Shown one piece after another: positions 1-8,982 of a DNA stretch of 45,124 bases. The first letter of the stretch is position 1; each line of letters starts with the position of its first letter. Where the stretch lies: the NCBI GenBank assembly GCA_017988135.1, contig JAGNSI010000003.1, positions 1 to 45,124 on the forward strand, in the 5' to 3' direction. The notes under the pieces were generated by a model. That model was not told the DNA's origin, made no database searches, and worked only from the letters and a program-made list of their open reading frames with translations. The position numbers and the translations under genes were made by a program. The stretch comes from Pseudarcicella sp. (GTDB lineage: Bacteria; Bacteroidota; Bacteroidia; Cytophagales; Spirosomataceae).

Positions 1-93
1 TTCTATATGTGATTTTCTTTCAAAATTTTCTAACATAATTTAAAAATATGAAAACTTGTCTAATTTTAAATTTCATTTGAGATTATTTAGTAG

Positions 94-125
94 TATTGGG
101 TCGTGAGGACACGACCCAAGGGAAG
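94..125. repeat. Palindromic 32-bp direct repeat, copy 1
   Basis: This copy contains a perfect 10-bp inverted repeat (arms TTGGGTCGTG at 96-105 and CACGACCCAA at 110-119) around the tetraloop AGGA. The full 32-bp unit recurs in the same orientation at 280-311 with two mismatches by manual alignment. The unit is much more GC-rich than its surroundings. It looks like an extragenic palindromic (REP-like) mobile repeat; that family assignment is inference. Confidence 0.7.
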
Positions 126-279
126 TGATTGCCCCCAACCTTGAAATAAACTCATCATTACAAAGAGCATAATGTGTACTGATTTTTTCATTTTTTTAAT
201 TATTGTTGGATTTATGTTAAAATGGTTTGTACTTATTTTATTTTTAACGCTCTTATTATTCGCACTCGCCTCGGCTCTA

Positions 280-311
280 TATTGTGTCGTGAGGACACGA
301 CCCAAGGAAAG
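280..311. repeat. Palindromic 32-bp direct repeat, copy 2
   Basis: Second copy of the unit at 94-125, same orientation, starting 186 bp further on. Its hairpin (arms 282-291 and 296-305, loop AGGA) has one mismatch, T285 opposite C302, so it is slightly decayed relative to copy 1. The two copies could bracket a small non-autonomous element or be independent insertions. Confidence 0.7.
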
Positions 312-462
312 GGTTGTTCGTTTTTGTTCCCAAATTTTTTTGGGCGGTTGCTACGACCAGTTACGGAATAGCTCAGTTTTTGTGGTGAATGGTTTTTATT
401 AGTAGTACATAAATTAGCTTTTTTTGTAAAATAAAGTTTAAGCTAAAGTACACCACTGATTT

Positions 463-999
463 CTATTTTTTTATGGGAAGTACCACATACGTATTGTCCC
501 ATTCAAGAAGTAATTCGGTATTTGTTTCGTTGTCGTTTAGCGAGATAGTAAACATTTCTGTAGTGTCAGTTTTTCTCAAAGATTTTACTTTTGTTTTTAT
601 AATATCTTTTTTGGGGTCGTATGATAATCCCCATTGTCCTATTTCGTTGTTGATAATGAATGTCCACTCATCTTTAGAGGGAATAGTAAATAAGGAGTAA
701 TTGCCTGCTTTGATGATTTTATCTCCAAAAATTACATCGCTATCAAAATTTATTAAGGTAGCTTCGTTTGCACCTGTACGCCACCATTTATCAAACGGTA
801 CTAAGGCTTTTTCTGATTCTTTTCCGAATATCAACCTGTTTTTTTTGGAAGGTCTACAGTATTCGATACTTACACCCATTTTTTCGGAAGTTACTTTAGC
901 GTGGGGGCTAAAGGTTTTGGTATAATAAAACCTAAAAAACACAAATGAACTCGCCAATATGGCTAGCAATATCAGCATTAAACGTAATAGTTTTGTCAT
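463..999 (-). CDS. DUF2911 domain-containing protein
   Basis: 178 residues. The N-terminus has a basic start and a hydrophobic segment (about residues 5-24), consistent with a signal anchor or signal peptide, so the body is probably periplasmic. The rest matches DUF2911, a family common in Bacteroidota: a YCRPSKK element followed by FGK, the central signature VPFDKWWRTGANEAT, and an AGNYSLFTIP element. No biochemical role is established for the family. The gene lies 32 bp downstream of the thioesterase gene on the same strand and may be co-transcribed with it. The ATG start is well placed ahead of the hydrophobic segment. Confidence 0.85.
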   Translation of the reverse strand: MTKLLRLMLILLAILASSFVFFRFYYTKTFSPHAKVTSEKMGVSIEYCRPSKKNRLIFGKESEKALVPFDKWWRTGANEATLINFDSDVIFGDKIIKAGNYSLFTIPSKDEWTFIINNEIGQWGLSYDPKKDIIKTKVKSLRKTDTTEMFTISLNDNETNTELLLEWDNTYVVLPIKK

Positions 1000-1031
1000 G
1001 ATTATTCAAATGGTTTTTGTGCGAAATTTTA

Positions 1032-1586
1032 TTACCTCAAAATACATCTTTCTTTTTCCAAAAGATGCAAGTTTTCTTTGATTTCCATGCTAGTTTTGGC
1101 GTTATCTAAGTTTACTTTATACGACATTTTCAAGTCTTTGCGTTTTACCGATTCCAAAAAACGTCTTATATCCTCAGACGATTCCAATATAAGTGGAGGT
1201 ACTTCTGTGGGTTGGTTTTTATCATCTTTAGCTACCATCGTAAAATAGGAAGTATTGGTGTGTTTTACGCTGCCATCTTTGATGTTTTCGGCAACTACTT
1301 TTATACCTACAATTAGCGAAGTTTTTCCAACATAATTTACAGAAGCATGCAGAGAAACAAGTTCACCTACTTCTACAGGTTGTCTAAATTCTACATTATC
1401 TACCGTTACTGTTACGCAATAAGTACCTGCATGTTTTGCGGCACAAGCATAAGCTACTTTATCCATTAAGTTCAATAAAATTCCTCCATGTATTTTGCCA
1501 CCAAAATTGGCATAAGAAGGTATCATCAATTCGGTAATTGTAGTGCGAGAGTGATTGACAGAGCGTGGTTCCATTTTAAATTTCAT
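1032..1586 (-). CDS. Acyl-CoA thioesterase, hotdog fold
   Basis: 184 residues, one hotdog domain at about 15-125. It should hydrolyse acyl-CoA thioesters to free fatty acid and CoA in the cytoplasm. The sequence shows the YciA/BFIT-type signature: NFGGKIHGG, then LLNLMDKVAYACA, containing the Asn/Gly-Gly loop and the acidic residue on the long helix used in catalysis. The later GELVSLHASVNYVGKTS strand is also typical of acyl-CoA hydrolases. A charged C-terminal tail of about 50 residues follows. Substrate chain length cannot be read from the sequence. A box of the form TAnnTTTG lies about 20 bp upstream. Confidence 0.9.
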   Translation of the reverse strand: MKFKMEPRSVNHSRTTITELMIPSYANFGGKIHGGILLNLMDKVAYACAAKHAGTYCVTVTVDNVEFRQPVEVGELVSLHASVNYVGKTSLIVGIKVVAENIKDGSVKHTNTSYFTMVAKDDKNQPTEVPPLILESSEDIRRFLESVKRKDLKMSYKVNLDNAKTSMEIKENLHLLEKERCILR

Positions 1587-1605
1587 AAAGCAAAAAAATA
1601 TATCG

Positions 1606-1613
1606 CAAAACTA
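1606..1613 (-). promoter_or_regulatory. Possible -7 box for the thioesterase gene
   Basis: On the minus strand this reads TAGTTTTG, matching the Bacteroidota -7 consensus TAnnTTTG, and sits 20 bp upstream of the ATG. No TTG/TTTG element is found at the expected spacing of about 19-21 bp, so this is a partial match. Confidence 0.3.
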
Positions 1614-2144
1614 CAATTTTATTGTTCAAGAAATAAATAAATTAGACTAATAAAGGCAATAAACACAGTTTTTTATTTGAAATTTTTATTTAAAAAACAA
1701 TTCTAAAGTTGGTAAGGAAGAATATTGCCTTAATATGTACAATTGTAATTCGTATATTTTTGAATCTTCAAGAAAATACAATATGTTTTATTTGGCATTA
1801 TTTTGGATAAAAATATTTTCACAACATAAAGTAAGAATATTATAAGTTTTTTCGTTTCAGTTTTAGAGCTTTGCTGTTTGAATATATAATATTTGCAAGT
1901 TTCTTTTTCGAATTTACCACAAGCATTCCTATATTTGTGAAAGTATTTTATTGAAAAGTATTATATTTGACTATATCTGAACTATATTTTTTAAAAAATT
2001 AAAACAATCTTCAAGAGTTATTTTTTTTGATTTTTGAAAGATTTAATTAACATTGACTTGTAATTTAAAAAATTAAATTAATAATTATCAACAGATTCCC
2101 GATTAATTATGGAATTTGTTTGTCTTAAAATAAAGAAAAAATAG
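1614..2144. other. Long AT-rich intergenic region before the PorG-like genes
   Basis: About 530 bp between divergent genes. It is extremely AT-rich and has stop codons in all frames. Two exact TAnnTTTG boxes reading toward the downstream barrel gene lie at 1930-1937 and 1962-1969 (both TATATTTG). Their -33 partners are weak (TTTC at 1906-1909 for the first; TTTG at 1934-1937 but 24 bp away for the second). If used, they would give a leader of roughly 165-200 nt. No RNA gene is recognised. Confidence 0.4.
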
Positions 2145-3212
2145 ATGAAATTTGCCAAACTAGGTTTAATACTACTTACTGTTACAATTTTTAGCATAAA
2201 TGTTGTTTATGCTCAATTTGACTATGGTAATTTAACAGGAAAAAGAGACCACAAAGAAAGAAAAAGTAATTTTCCAGGAAGGTCATCTTTTGGTTTAGGT
2301 TTAGGTACATCAACCTATTATGGAGATTTGAATCCGATTTCTAGGCCTTTTCAAGGGCTTGCAAGCTCTAATATAAGATGGAACGTATCTGCACATTATC
2401 AGAGATATTTCAAACCCAAAGTCAGTTTTAGAGTAGGTCTTACTTTTGCTAGACTTTTTGCAGACGATGTTTTGTTTGAAGGTGTATCAGGTTTTGAAGA
2501 AAATTTTATCAGAAATCTACATTTCAGAAACGATGTAAAAGAACTTTCTTTAGTAGGTGTATATGAGTTTGTACCATTGCCCAAAAACAATCAGAAAAGA
2601 GCTGCATTTAGACCATATATATTTGGAGGATTAGCAGTATTTTCACATAGCCCAAAAGCTAAAGGGGTAGATTCTGTAGGTACACAAAGCAAATGGATAG
2701 ATCTTCAGCCATTAGCTACCGAAGGGCAAGGGCAACCAGGCTATGCTCCCAAAGTATACTCTTCTATAAATTTAGCCATTCCTGTGGGAATAGGTGCAAA
2801 AATTAAAATCAATAATGAATTTGACTTTGGTATAGAACTAGGTATGAGGTATACATTTTCAGATTATTTAGATGACGTAAGTGGTAATTATGCTGATATT
2901 TCCTCTTTACTCTCAACCAATCAATCGGGTCTCAGCGTAGCAATGGCAAATAGATCAAACGAAAAATATGCTGCTTATTCTGGAAAAGACAGGTCTTTGG
3001 CTGTAGAAGATTATTTAATAAAAAAAGGTTTACCAACTGCAAGTCCAACAGATTTACAGAATGCACAAAGTTATGAATTAGGCTATCCATTTGGTATTCA
3101 GGGTATAAGTGATAGCGCTAGTTCAAGAGGAAAAACAAAAGGAAACGATATGTATTTACTTACAACATTTAGTTTGATATATCATTTGCCAGCTAAAATA
3201 AAATGCCCTTAA
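2145..3212 (+). CDS. DUF6089 outer-membrane beta-barrel protein (PorG paralogue)
   Basis: 355 residues. A signal peptide ends near the VYAQ at residue 24. The mature protein begins with glycine- and aromatic-rich strands (GLGLGTSTYYGDL) typical of the DUF6089 family, which includes the type IX secretion protein PorG. An FGIELGMRYTFSDYLDDVSG segment closely parallels the GARKTFTDYLDNVGG segment of the next gene. Compared with that neighbour it carries extra loop sequence at about residues 185-205 and 260-330. Both proteins end in Cys-Pro. It is 46 bp upstream of the shorter paralogue, in the same operon, followed by a strong terminator. Which of the two does the PorG job cannot be settled from sequence; the shorter one fits the usual PorG length better. 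Confidence 0.75.
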   Translation: MKFAKLGLILLTVTIFSINVVYAQFDYGNLTGKRDHKERKSNFPGRSSFGLGLGTSTYYGDLNPISRPFQGLASSNIRWNVSAHYQRYFKPKVSFRVGLTFARLFADDVLFEGVSGFEENFIRNLHFRNDVKELSLVGVYEFVPLPKNNQKRAAFRPYIFGGLAVFSHSPKAKGVDSVGTQSKWIDLQPLATEGQGQPGYAPKVYSSINLAIPVGIGAKIKINNEFDFGIELGMRYTFSDYLDDVSGNYADISSLLSTNQSGLSVAMANRSNEKYAAYSGKDRSLAVEDYLIKKGLPTASPTDLQNAQSYELGYPFGIQGISDSASSRGKTKGNDMYLLTTFSLIYHLPAKIKCP

Positions 3213-3258
3213 TAGGCGTTTATAGTTTTAATAAAGCAATCTGATATAAAAATCTAAA

Positions 3259-3924
3259 ATGTTGAACAAAATAATTTTATTAATAGTAGTAACTTTTTTA
3301 TTGATTCCAGCAAAAGCTCAAAGAACACAACTAGGCTTAGGAGCTGGAGGTTTCAACTATAAAGGTGATTTATCTCCTTCATATAATCCTAAATTTACAC
3401 AATTGGGCATAAATGCTTTTTGTAGAGTAAACTTAAGAAATGATATTTCAGTAAAAACAAGTTTAAGCGTTGGTTCTATAAAAGGCGATGATGCACAAGT
3501 AAAAGACCCATTCAATCAGCAAAGAGGATTAAACTTCAAGACCAATCTCATAGAATTGAACGGGGTAATGGAATATAATTTTCTTGACTTTAAGTTTGAT
3601 AAGCACCATACAGACTGGACTCCTTATCTGTTTGGAGGGCTCGGTTTTATGAATTTCAGTACAAACCAAGTCAAATCCAGTAATTATTCTACCTTTCAGA
3701 TGATAATACCTTACGGGCTTGGTGTGAAATATAAATTTTCGCATAAATGGGGATTAGATTTCGAGCTTGGAGCCAGAAAAACATTCACAGATTATCTCGA
3801 CAATGTAGGAGGCGAAGACTTTAGTTTAGCTCAAAGTCAGCAAAACGACTACACACTTAAAGATAATTACTTGTACACTTCACTCACTTTGACCTACACA
3901 ATCATGAGGTTATGGTGTCCTTAA
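3259..3924 (+). CDS. porG: PorG-type outer-membrane protein, type IX secretion (DUF6089)
   Basis: 221 residues with a signal peptide ending at PAKAQ (residue 21) and a small beta-barrel body. In Porphyromonas gingivalis, PorG (PG0189) is an outer-membrane protein associated with the PorK/PorN ring and is encoded immediately upstream of uppS, bamA and two skp-like genes. The same order is present here, which together with size and family supports the assignment. Recognisable elements are GAGGFNYKGDL near the N-terminus, FKTNLIELNGVMEYNF, PYLFGGLG, GLGVKYKF and FTDYLDNVGG. The C-terminus is Trp-Cys-Pro. It is probably co-transcribed with the longer paralogue just upstream. Confidence 0.75.
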   Translation: MLNKIILLIVVTFLLIPAKAQRTQLGLGAGGFNYKGDLSPSYNPKFTQLGINAFCRVNLRNDISVKTSLSVGSIKGDDAQVKDPFNQQRGLNFKTNLIELNGVMEYNFLDFKFDKHHTDWTPYLFGGLGFMNFSTNQVKSSNYSTFQMIIPYGLGVKYKFSHKWGLDFELGARKTFTDYLDNVGGEDFSLAQSQQNDYTLKDNYLYTSLTLTYTIMRLWCP

Positions 3925-3949
3925 GTAAATAAAATCATAAAATATCTTA

Positions 3950-3990
3950 AATAAAACATCTTGAAGGGCTTCAAGATGTTTTATTGTTTT
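3950..3990 (+). terminator. Rho-independent terminator after porG
   Basis: Perfect 17-bp inverted repeat (3950-3966 and 3969-3985, core ACATCTTGAAG / CTTCAAGATGT), followed by GTTTT. It separates the two PorG-like genes from uppS. The A/T outer pairs mean it could also work in the opposite direction. Confidence 0.85.
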
Positions 3991-4113
3991 GATACGGTTA
4001 TCAAATTCATTAAATTTGCCAAATGTAAGTTTTGCTGACCTTGAAAATATTCATTAAAAAAGGTAGAACAAAAATTAAAATTAAAGGATAATAATTATCC
4101 TATTACGTATTCA

Positions 4114-4860
4114 GTGAAAGATAAAATAGAAAAACATAATTTACCCAAACATATAGCCGTTATAATGGACGGAAATGGCAGATGGGCAAAGCAAAAAGGA
4201 ATAATAGATAGGTTGTTTGGTCATAAAAACGCTATTACAGCTGTAAGGGAAACTATAGAAGGTTGTGGAGAATTGGGTGTAGATTTTTTGACATTGTACG
4301 CATTCTCAACCGAAAATTGGAACAGACCAAAATTGGAAGTAGACGGACTGATGACTTTATTGGTAAGCACCATAAACGACGAAATTTCTACTATGATGCG
4401 CAATAACGTAAGGCTATTGACCATCGGCGACCTAAATACACTGCCCGAAAAGTCTAAAAAAACGCTTTTAGAAGCCATAAAGACTACCGAAAACAATACA
4501 GGTTTGTCTTTAATATTAGCTTTGAGTTATTCGGGGAAATGGGATATATTGAACGCTACAAAGAAAATTGCCGAGCAATTAGCCAATAAAACGTTAAACG
4601 TAGAGCAAATCACCGAAGATATTTTTGAGCAACAGCTATCAACTTCAGGTATACCAGATCCAGATTTAATGATAAGAACAGGAGGCGACTACAGAATAAG
4701 TAATTTTCTACTTTGGCAGTTGGCTTATACAGAATTATATATTTTCGAAGAATTGTTTTGGCCAGACTTTAGAAAACAACATTTACACGAAGCCATTTTG
4801 AGCTTTCAAGATAGAGAAAGAAGATTTGGAAAAACAAGCGAGCAGATTCAACGCAAATAA
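4114..4860 (+). CDS. uppS: Isoprenyl transferase (undecaprenyl diphosphate synthase)
   Basis: 248 residues, cis-prenyltransferase family. It condenses isopentenyl diphosphate onto farnesyl diphosphate to make undecaprenyl diphosphate, the lipid carrier for peptidoglycan and surface glycans. Hallmarks are HIAVIMDGNGRWAK with catalytic Asp19, FGHK, the LYAFSTENW segment, and the C-terminal RTGGDYRISNFLLWQ plus ELYIFEELFWPDF motifs. The start must be the GTG at 4114: the next in-frame ATG is Met18 inside the catalytic motif. It sits between porG and bamA, the arrangement known from other Bacteroidota, although a strong terminator separates it from porG. Confidence 0.95.
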   Translation: MKDKIEKHNLPKHIAVIMDGNGRWAKQKGIIDRLFGHKNAITAVRETIEGCGELGVDFLTLYAFSTENWNRPKLEVDGLMTLLVSTINDEISTMMRNNVRLLTIGDLNTLPEKSKKTLLEAIKTTENNTGLSLILALSYSGKWDILNATKKIAEQLANKTLNVEQITEDIFEQQLSTSGIPDPDLMIRTGGDYRISNFLLWQLAYTELYIFEELFWPDFRKQHLHEAILSFQDRERRFGKTSEQIQRK

Positions 4861-5007
4861 AAATTATCAGATAGTAATTTCAATAAATTAAAATTTTATT
4901 AAAAATCAACCAAAGGAATCCGAAAGAAGATTAATCTCAGAAATCTATCAAAAGAGAATTATCTACGCTTTTTAATCCTTTACATTCAAAATAACTGACA
5001 AATACAG

Positions 5008-7548
5008 ATGAAAAAATACATCTTAGCCTTACTTACCATTGTTTCATTTTTCACTGTCGGTAAGTCTCAAATCCGAGGCTTGAGTGGATTGGTAGCAAGC
5101 AGTAATACACTAGACCTCAACTATGCAGATCCCAAAGAATATGAAATTTCAGAAATCACTACCGAAGGATCAAAATTTTATGATGCCAATTCAATGATAA
5201 CATTGTCGGGTTTGAAAGTTGGCGACAAAATAAAAGTGCCAGGTGAAGCGCTTTCCAGTGCCATAAAAAAACTCATGAAACATGGTATTTTAGATAACGT
5301 AGAAATACACGCATCTAAAATTGAAGCAAGCAAAATTGCACTTATATTGGTACTTATAGAAAGACCTAGATTATATGCATTAGAGTATACCGGAATAAGA
5401 AAAGGTGAAATAGAAACCTTAAACGAGAAAGTAAAAGCCTACAAAGGTAAAATTATCACAGAAACTTTACAGAAAAATTTAGAATTGATAGTAAAAAGAC
5501 ACTACCAAGAAAAAGGATATTTGAATATTCAAATCAAAACATCTCAAAAAATTGATTCAACCAAGGGTAACAATGCTACATTACAAGTAAAAGTTGAAAA
5601 AGGAGAAAAAGTAAAGGTTAATCAAATAATTATAGAAGGAAGAACTGAAGTTTCTGAAAAAACTTTTAAGCGCAAATTGAAAGAAACCAAACAAATGCGA
5701 TTTGGAAGAATTTTTAAACCTTCAAAATATATTCCAGTAAAATTTGAAGAAGACAAAAAAACACTAGCTACATACTATTCAGAAAATGGATACCGTGATT
5801 TTGTATTGGTTTCGGATAGTGTTTACAAGTTTGACGACAAAAGTGTAAATATCAAAATAAAAGTAGATGAAGGTAAAAAATATCATTACCGAAACATTTA
5901 TTGGGAAGGTAATTTTATTTATCCAGACTCGGTGTTGGCAGATGTATTAGGTATCAAAAAAGGAGACGTATACAACACAACCGACTTAGAAAAAAGAATG
6001 AATGGAAAGCCAGGCGAAGATCTTAGCTCGGTATACATGGATAACGGCTATTTATATTACAATGCAGAACCTATAGAAAGCTCAATCGTTGGAGATTCTA
6101 TTGATATAACTATGCGTATAGCTGAAGGCAAACAAGCTACCATCAATAAAATAATTGTAAATGGAAATACTAAAACATCTGATCATGTTGTATTAAGAGA
6201 AATAAGAACATTGCCAGGTCAGAAATTTAGTAAATCAGCCATTATTAGAACAGTTAGAGAGCTATCAACAATAGGCTACTTTGACCCTGAAAAAATTTCT
6301 CCCAATCCACAACCTCGTCCAGACGGAACGGTAGATATAGAATATAATCTAGAAGAAAAACCTTCAGATCAAATAGAACTTTCAGGAGGCTGGGGAGGTT
6401 ATGTTGGATTTATAGGAACACTAGGGATTGTTTTCAATAACTTTTCTTTAAGAAATATATTTAATCTTAAATCGTATAAACCATTACCATCGGGCGACGG
6501 TCAGAAACTAGCAGTTCGTTTTCAAGCAAATGGTTCATCGTTTCAAAACTACTCATTGACTTTCACAGAGCCATGGTTTGGAGGAAGAAAACCTAATTCA
6601 TTTTCTGTGAGCTTAAATAGAAGTATTTCTTATCCAAACAGATTTAGAACTGCGTTTTCAAGTCAAACTGGATCTGGTTTCAACGAAAATGCTCACTTCA
6701 ACAGCATAGCACTTTCGGTGAGCTTGGGTAAAAGATTGAGAGTTCCTGATGATTATTTCTCGTTACAAAATTCTATTTCTTTCAATTTGTATGATATTGA
6801 AGATTTAAACTACGGTTTTCCTGAAGGGAAAAGTACAGGTATTACATTCTCTTCAAATCTTTCAAGAAATAGCATAGATAACCCTACTTTTCCAAGGTCA
6901 GGTTCTAGCTTTTCATTGTCAGGTACTTTAACGCCACCTTATTCGGCATTTAAGAAAAAAACAACTACACCAGTCATTTCAGAGAATACAAACGAAAATT
7001 CGTCAAACTTGCTTGAATATCATAAGTGGATGTTTGATGCTTCTTGGTTTACACCATTGACCAATAAATTGGTCTTTCATGCTCGTGCACACATGGGTTT
7101 CTTGGGTAACTATGGCTTAGAAACTACAAGCTTCGAACGTTTTGACGTAGGTGGCTCGGGTATGCAACAAGGCTTTGGCGTAAACAGAGATATCATAGGT
7201 CTAAGAGGATACAAAGATCGTTCTATAGGTGCTTCAGCAGGTACAAATCCTGGAGGTGTAGCCTACAATAAATTTGTAATGGAATTGAGATACCCAATTT
7301 CACTAAATCCATCAGCTACTATTTTTGTATTAGGATTTGCTGAAGGTGGTAATAATTTCGAAAGTTTAAATAAATTTACACCATTCAAATTATACAAATC
7401 AGCAGGCTTAGGAGCTAGGATATTTATGCCAGCCTTTGGTCTAATAGGTTTGGACTACGGATGGGCATTCGACAAAGAAAAGAAAGATACCTCAGGCGAG
7501 TTTGGTCAGCAAGCATTTACAATATCTATAGGTCAGCAACTTCGTTAG
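5008..7548 (+). CDS. bamA: Outer-membrane protein assembly factor BamA
   Basis: 846 residues. A signal peptide (about 1-20) is followed by five POTRA domains at roughly 45-120, 121-200, 202-290, 292-375 and 378-453, then a 16-strand Omp85 barrel to the C-terminus. The conserved loop-6 motif, VRGF/Y in most BamA proteins, appears as LRGY near residues 732-735. POTRA5 ends in VDIEYNLEEKPS, as usual before the barrel. BamA folds and inserts beta-barrel proteins, including the PorG, SusC and TonB receptors encoded in this window. It lies upstream of two periplasmic Skp-type chaperones that feed it substrates. Confidence 0.95.
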   Translation: MKKYILALLTIVSFFTVGKSQIRGLSGLVASSNTLDLNYADPKEYEISEITTEGSKFYDANSMITLSGLKVGDKIKVPGEALSSAIKKLMKHGILDNVEIHASKIEASKIALILVLIERPRLYALEYTGIRKGEIETLNEKVKAYKGKIITETLQKNLELIVKRHYQEKGYLNIQIKTSQKIDSTKGNNATLQVKVEKGEKVKVNQIIIEGRTEVSEKTFKRKLKETKQMRFGRIFKPSKYIPVKFEEDKKTLATYYSENGYRDFVLVSDSVYKFDDKSVNIKIKVDEGKKYHYRNIYWEGNFIYPDSVLADVLGIKKGDVYNTTDLEKRMNGKPGEDLSSVYMDNGYLYYNAEPIESSIVGDSIDITMRIAEGKQATINKIIVNGNTKTSDHVVLREIRTLPGQKFSKSAIIRTVRELSTIGYFDPEKISPNPQPRPDGTVDIEYNLEEKPSDQIELSGGWGGYVGFIGTLGIVFNNFSLRNIFNLKSYKPLPSGDGQKLAVRFQANGSSFQNYSLTFTEPWFGGRKPNSFSVSLNRSISYPNRFRTAFSSQTGSGFNENAHFNSIALSVSLGKRLRVPDDYFSLQNSISFNLYDIEDLNYGFPEGKSTGITFSSNLSRNSIDNPTFPRSGSSFSLSGTLTPPYSAFKKKTTTPVISENTNENSSNLLEYHKWMFDASWFTPLTNKLVFHARAHMGFLGNYGLETTSFERFDVGGSGMQQGFGVNRDIIGLRGYKDRSIGASAGTNPGGVAYNKFVMELRYPISLNPSATIFVLGFAEGGNNFESLNKFTPFKLYKSAGLGARIFMPAFGLIGLDYGWAFDKEKKDTSGEFGQQAFTISIGQQLR

Positions 7549-7652
7549 GACGTAAATATTGTTAATCTTCTGTTAAATAGTAAATTTTTTAGAATAAAAA
7601 GTAAAATTTTAACGTTTAAACGAAAGGAAATAAATTTTAAAAATATATATAC

Positions 7653-8234
7653 ATGAAATTTAAAGTTTTAATACTTTTTTTAATACTTGCTTTAGGAGTT
7701 CAAAAAAATTATGCTCAGAAGTTTGGCTATATAGACACAGAGTTTATAACTTCAAAAATGCCTGAATACAAAACAGCTCAATCAGAAATTGAAACCCTGA
7801 CTCAAAGTTGGATAAAAGATATTTCAGATAAAAATGAGGAAATAGAACAGCTTGCGAAAAGTTTGCGAATGGAAGAGTCTTTGCTCACAGATGACATGAA
7901 GCAGGAGCGTCAAAAGAAAATCAACGATAAAGAAAAAGAAGCAAGAGATTTACAAAACAAAGCATTTGGATTAAACGGCGAATTAGTCAAGAAAAAACAA
8001 GAATTGATGAAGCCAATTTTAGATCAAATTGCAAAAGCATTAGAAAAAGTAGTAAGAGATAAAAAAATAGATTTTATATTTGACAAATCTTCTGAAAGTA
8101 TTTCAATGTTATACACCAACCCAAGGCACGACTATACGGATTATATAATGGAAGAGCTAGGGATTTCGGCAGATCAATTAAAAGAAAAGAATAAATCGAA
8201 TACCACAGAGGAAAAGTCCTCATCAGATAATTAA
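7653..8234 (+). CDS. OmpH/Skp family periplasmic chaperone 1
   Basis: 193 residues: signal peptide ending at NYAQ (residue 22), a GYIDTEFITSKMPEY start typical of the OmpH/Skp family, a long charged helical hairpin (about 40-125) and a C-terminal strand region with IDFIFDKSSESISMLY. Skp trimers hold unfolded outer-membrane proteins in the periplasm and pass them to BamA. The acidic, serine-rich tail (last 20 residues) is probably disordered. It is 40 bp upstream of a second family member with which it should share a transcript. Confidence 0.9.
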   Translation: MKFKVLILFLILALGVQKNYAQKFGYIDTEFITSKMPEYKTAQSEIETLTQSWIKDISDKNEEIEQLAKSLRMEESLLTDDMKQERQKKINDKEKEARDLQNKAFGLNGELVKKKQELMKPILDQIAKALEKVVRDKKIDFIFDKSSESISMLYTNPRHDYTDYIMEELGISADQLKEKNKSNTTEEKSSSDN

Positions 8235-8274
8235 TTTTTAATAGAAATTTTAACCAAACAACAAAAGTAAAAAA

Positions 8275-8880
8275 ATGAAAAACAAATTTATAGCATCTTT
8301 GGTAGCAGTATTTGCATTATTGTCTGTCTCTGAATCAAGTGCTCAAAACAAAATCGGATACATCAATGTAGATTATATACTTATGCAATTGCCCGAGTCT
8401 AAAGGAGTAGAGGCAGAGCTTAAAAGTACACAACAACAGTACGACAATATTTATCAATCAAAAGTTAAAGAATTTCAAGAAAAATTGGCAGATTACGAAA
8501 AAAATGGTGCCACAATGGACGACGTAATCAAGGCTGACAAAGAAAAACAACTTCAAAACTTAAAGCAAAGTATTGAAGAAGTTGGGCAAAATTCACAACA
8601 ATCGTTACAGAAAAAACAAGTACAATTGTTACAGCCACTTTTGAAAAAAATAGAAGATAACATGCACATTGTAGCTAAAGAAAATGGATACGCTTATGTG
8701 TTTAATTCTGATGCAGGACAAGGTACTACTCCAATATTGTTGCATGCTCCAGATGACGCTAATATTTCAGACTTAATATTGCTAAAGTTGGGTGTTACTC
8801 CAAAACCTCCTGTAGCTACACCTGCTCCAGCAGCTACTAAACCAGTAGGAGTGTCGCCAGTGCCAGCAACAAAAAAATAA
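8275..8880 (+). CDS. OmpH/Skp family periplasmic chaperone 2
   Basis: 201 residues. The signal peptide ends at SSAQ (residue 24), followed by KIGYINVDYILMQLPESKG, a long coiled-coil hairpin rich in Gln and Lys (about 45-125), and a terminal Ala/Pro-rich tail (TPAPAATKP) that is likely flexible. It is a tandem paralogue of the preceding gene, as in PG0192/PG0193 of P. gingivalis. A strong terminator follows, so it is probably the last gene of the bamA-skp-skp transcript. Confidence 0.9.
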   Translation: MKNKFIASLVAVFALLSVSESSAQNKIGYINVDYILMQLPESKGVEAELKSTQQQYDNIYQSKVKEFQEKLADYEKNGATMDDVIKADKEKQLQNLKQSIEEVGQNSQQSLQKKQVQLLQPLLKKIEDNMHIVAKENGYAYVFNSDAGQGTTPILLHAPDDANISDLILLKLGVTPKPPVATPAPAATKPVGVSPVPATKK

Positions 8881-8897
8881 AAAATAGATTTTTTTAC

Positions 8898-8937
8898 AAA
8901 AAACCCAATTCAATCGATTTGGGTTTTTTGTTTTTTT
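8898..8937 (+). terminator. Rho-independent terminator after the second skp-like gene
   Basis: Stem of 11 bp (AAAAAACCCAA at 8898-8908 with TTGGGTTTTTT at 8919-8929), loop of 10 nt, then G and a T7 run. It begins 18 nt after the stop codon. Confidence 0.85.
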
Positions 8938-8982
8938 AGGATTTTATTTTAAAATCTAAAACACAAATACTATAAATATTTA

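Larger units (their letters stand above)
1..462. other. Gene-free stretch with repeat copies
   Basis: No convincing gene is visible here. Short open frames exist on both strands (about 72-76 codons), but they are built largely from the two palindromic repeats described separately and from T-rich low-complexity DNA, with no recognisable domain. The stretch lies downstream of the minus-strand DUF2911 gene. I see no clear terminator for that gene. Its function beyond carrying the repeats is unknown. Confidence 0.6.

Noticed and set aside
87-402. Overlapping short open frames on both strands, reading through the palindromic repeats
   Set aside because: They consist mostly of repeat sequence and low-complexity hydrophobic residues. 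No start context, domain or conserved neighbour supports them.
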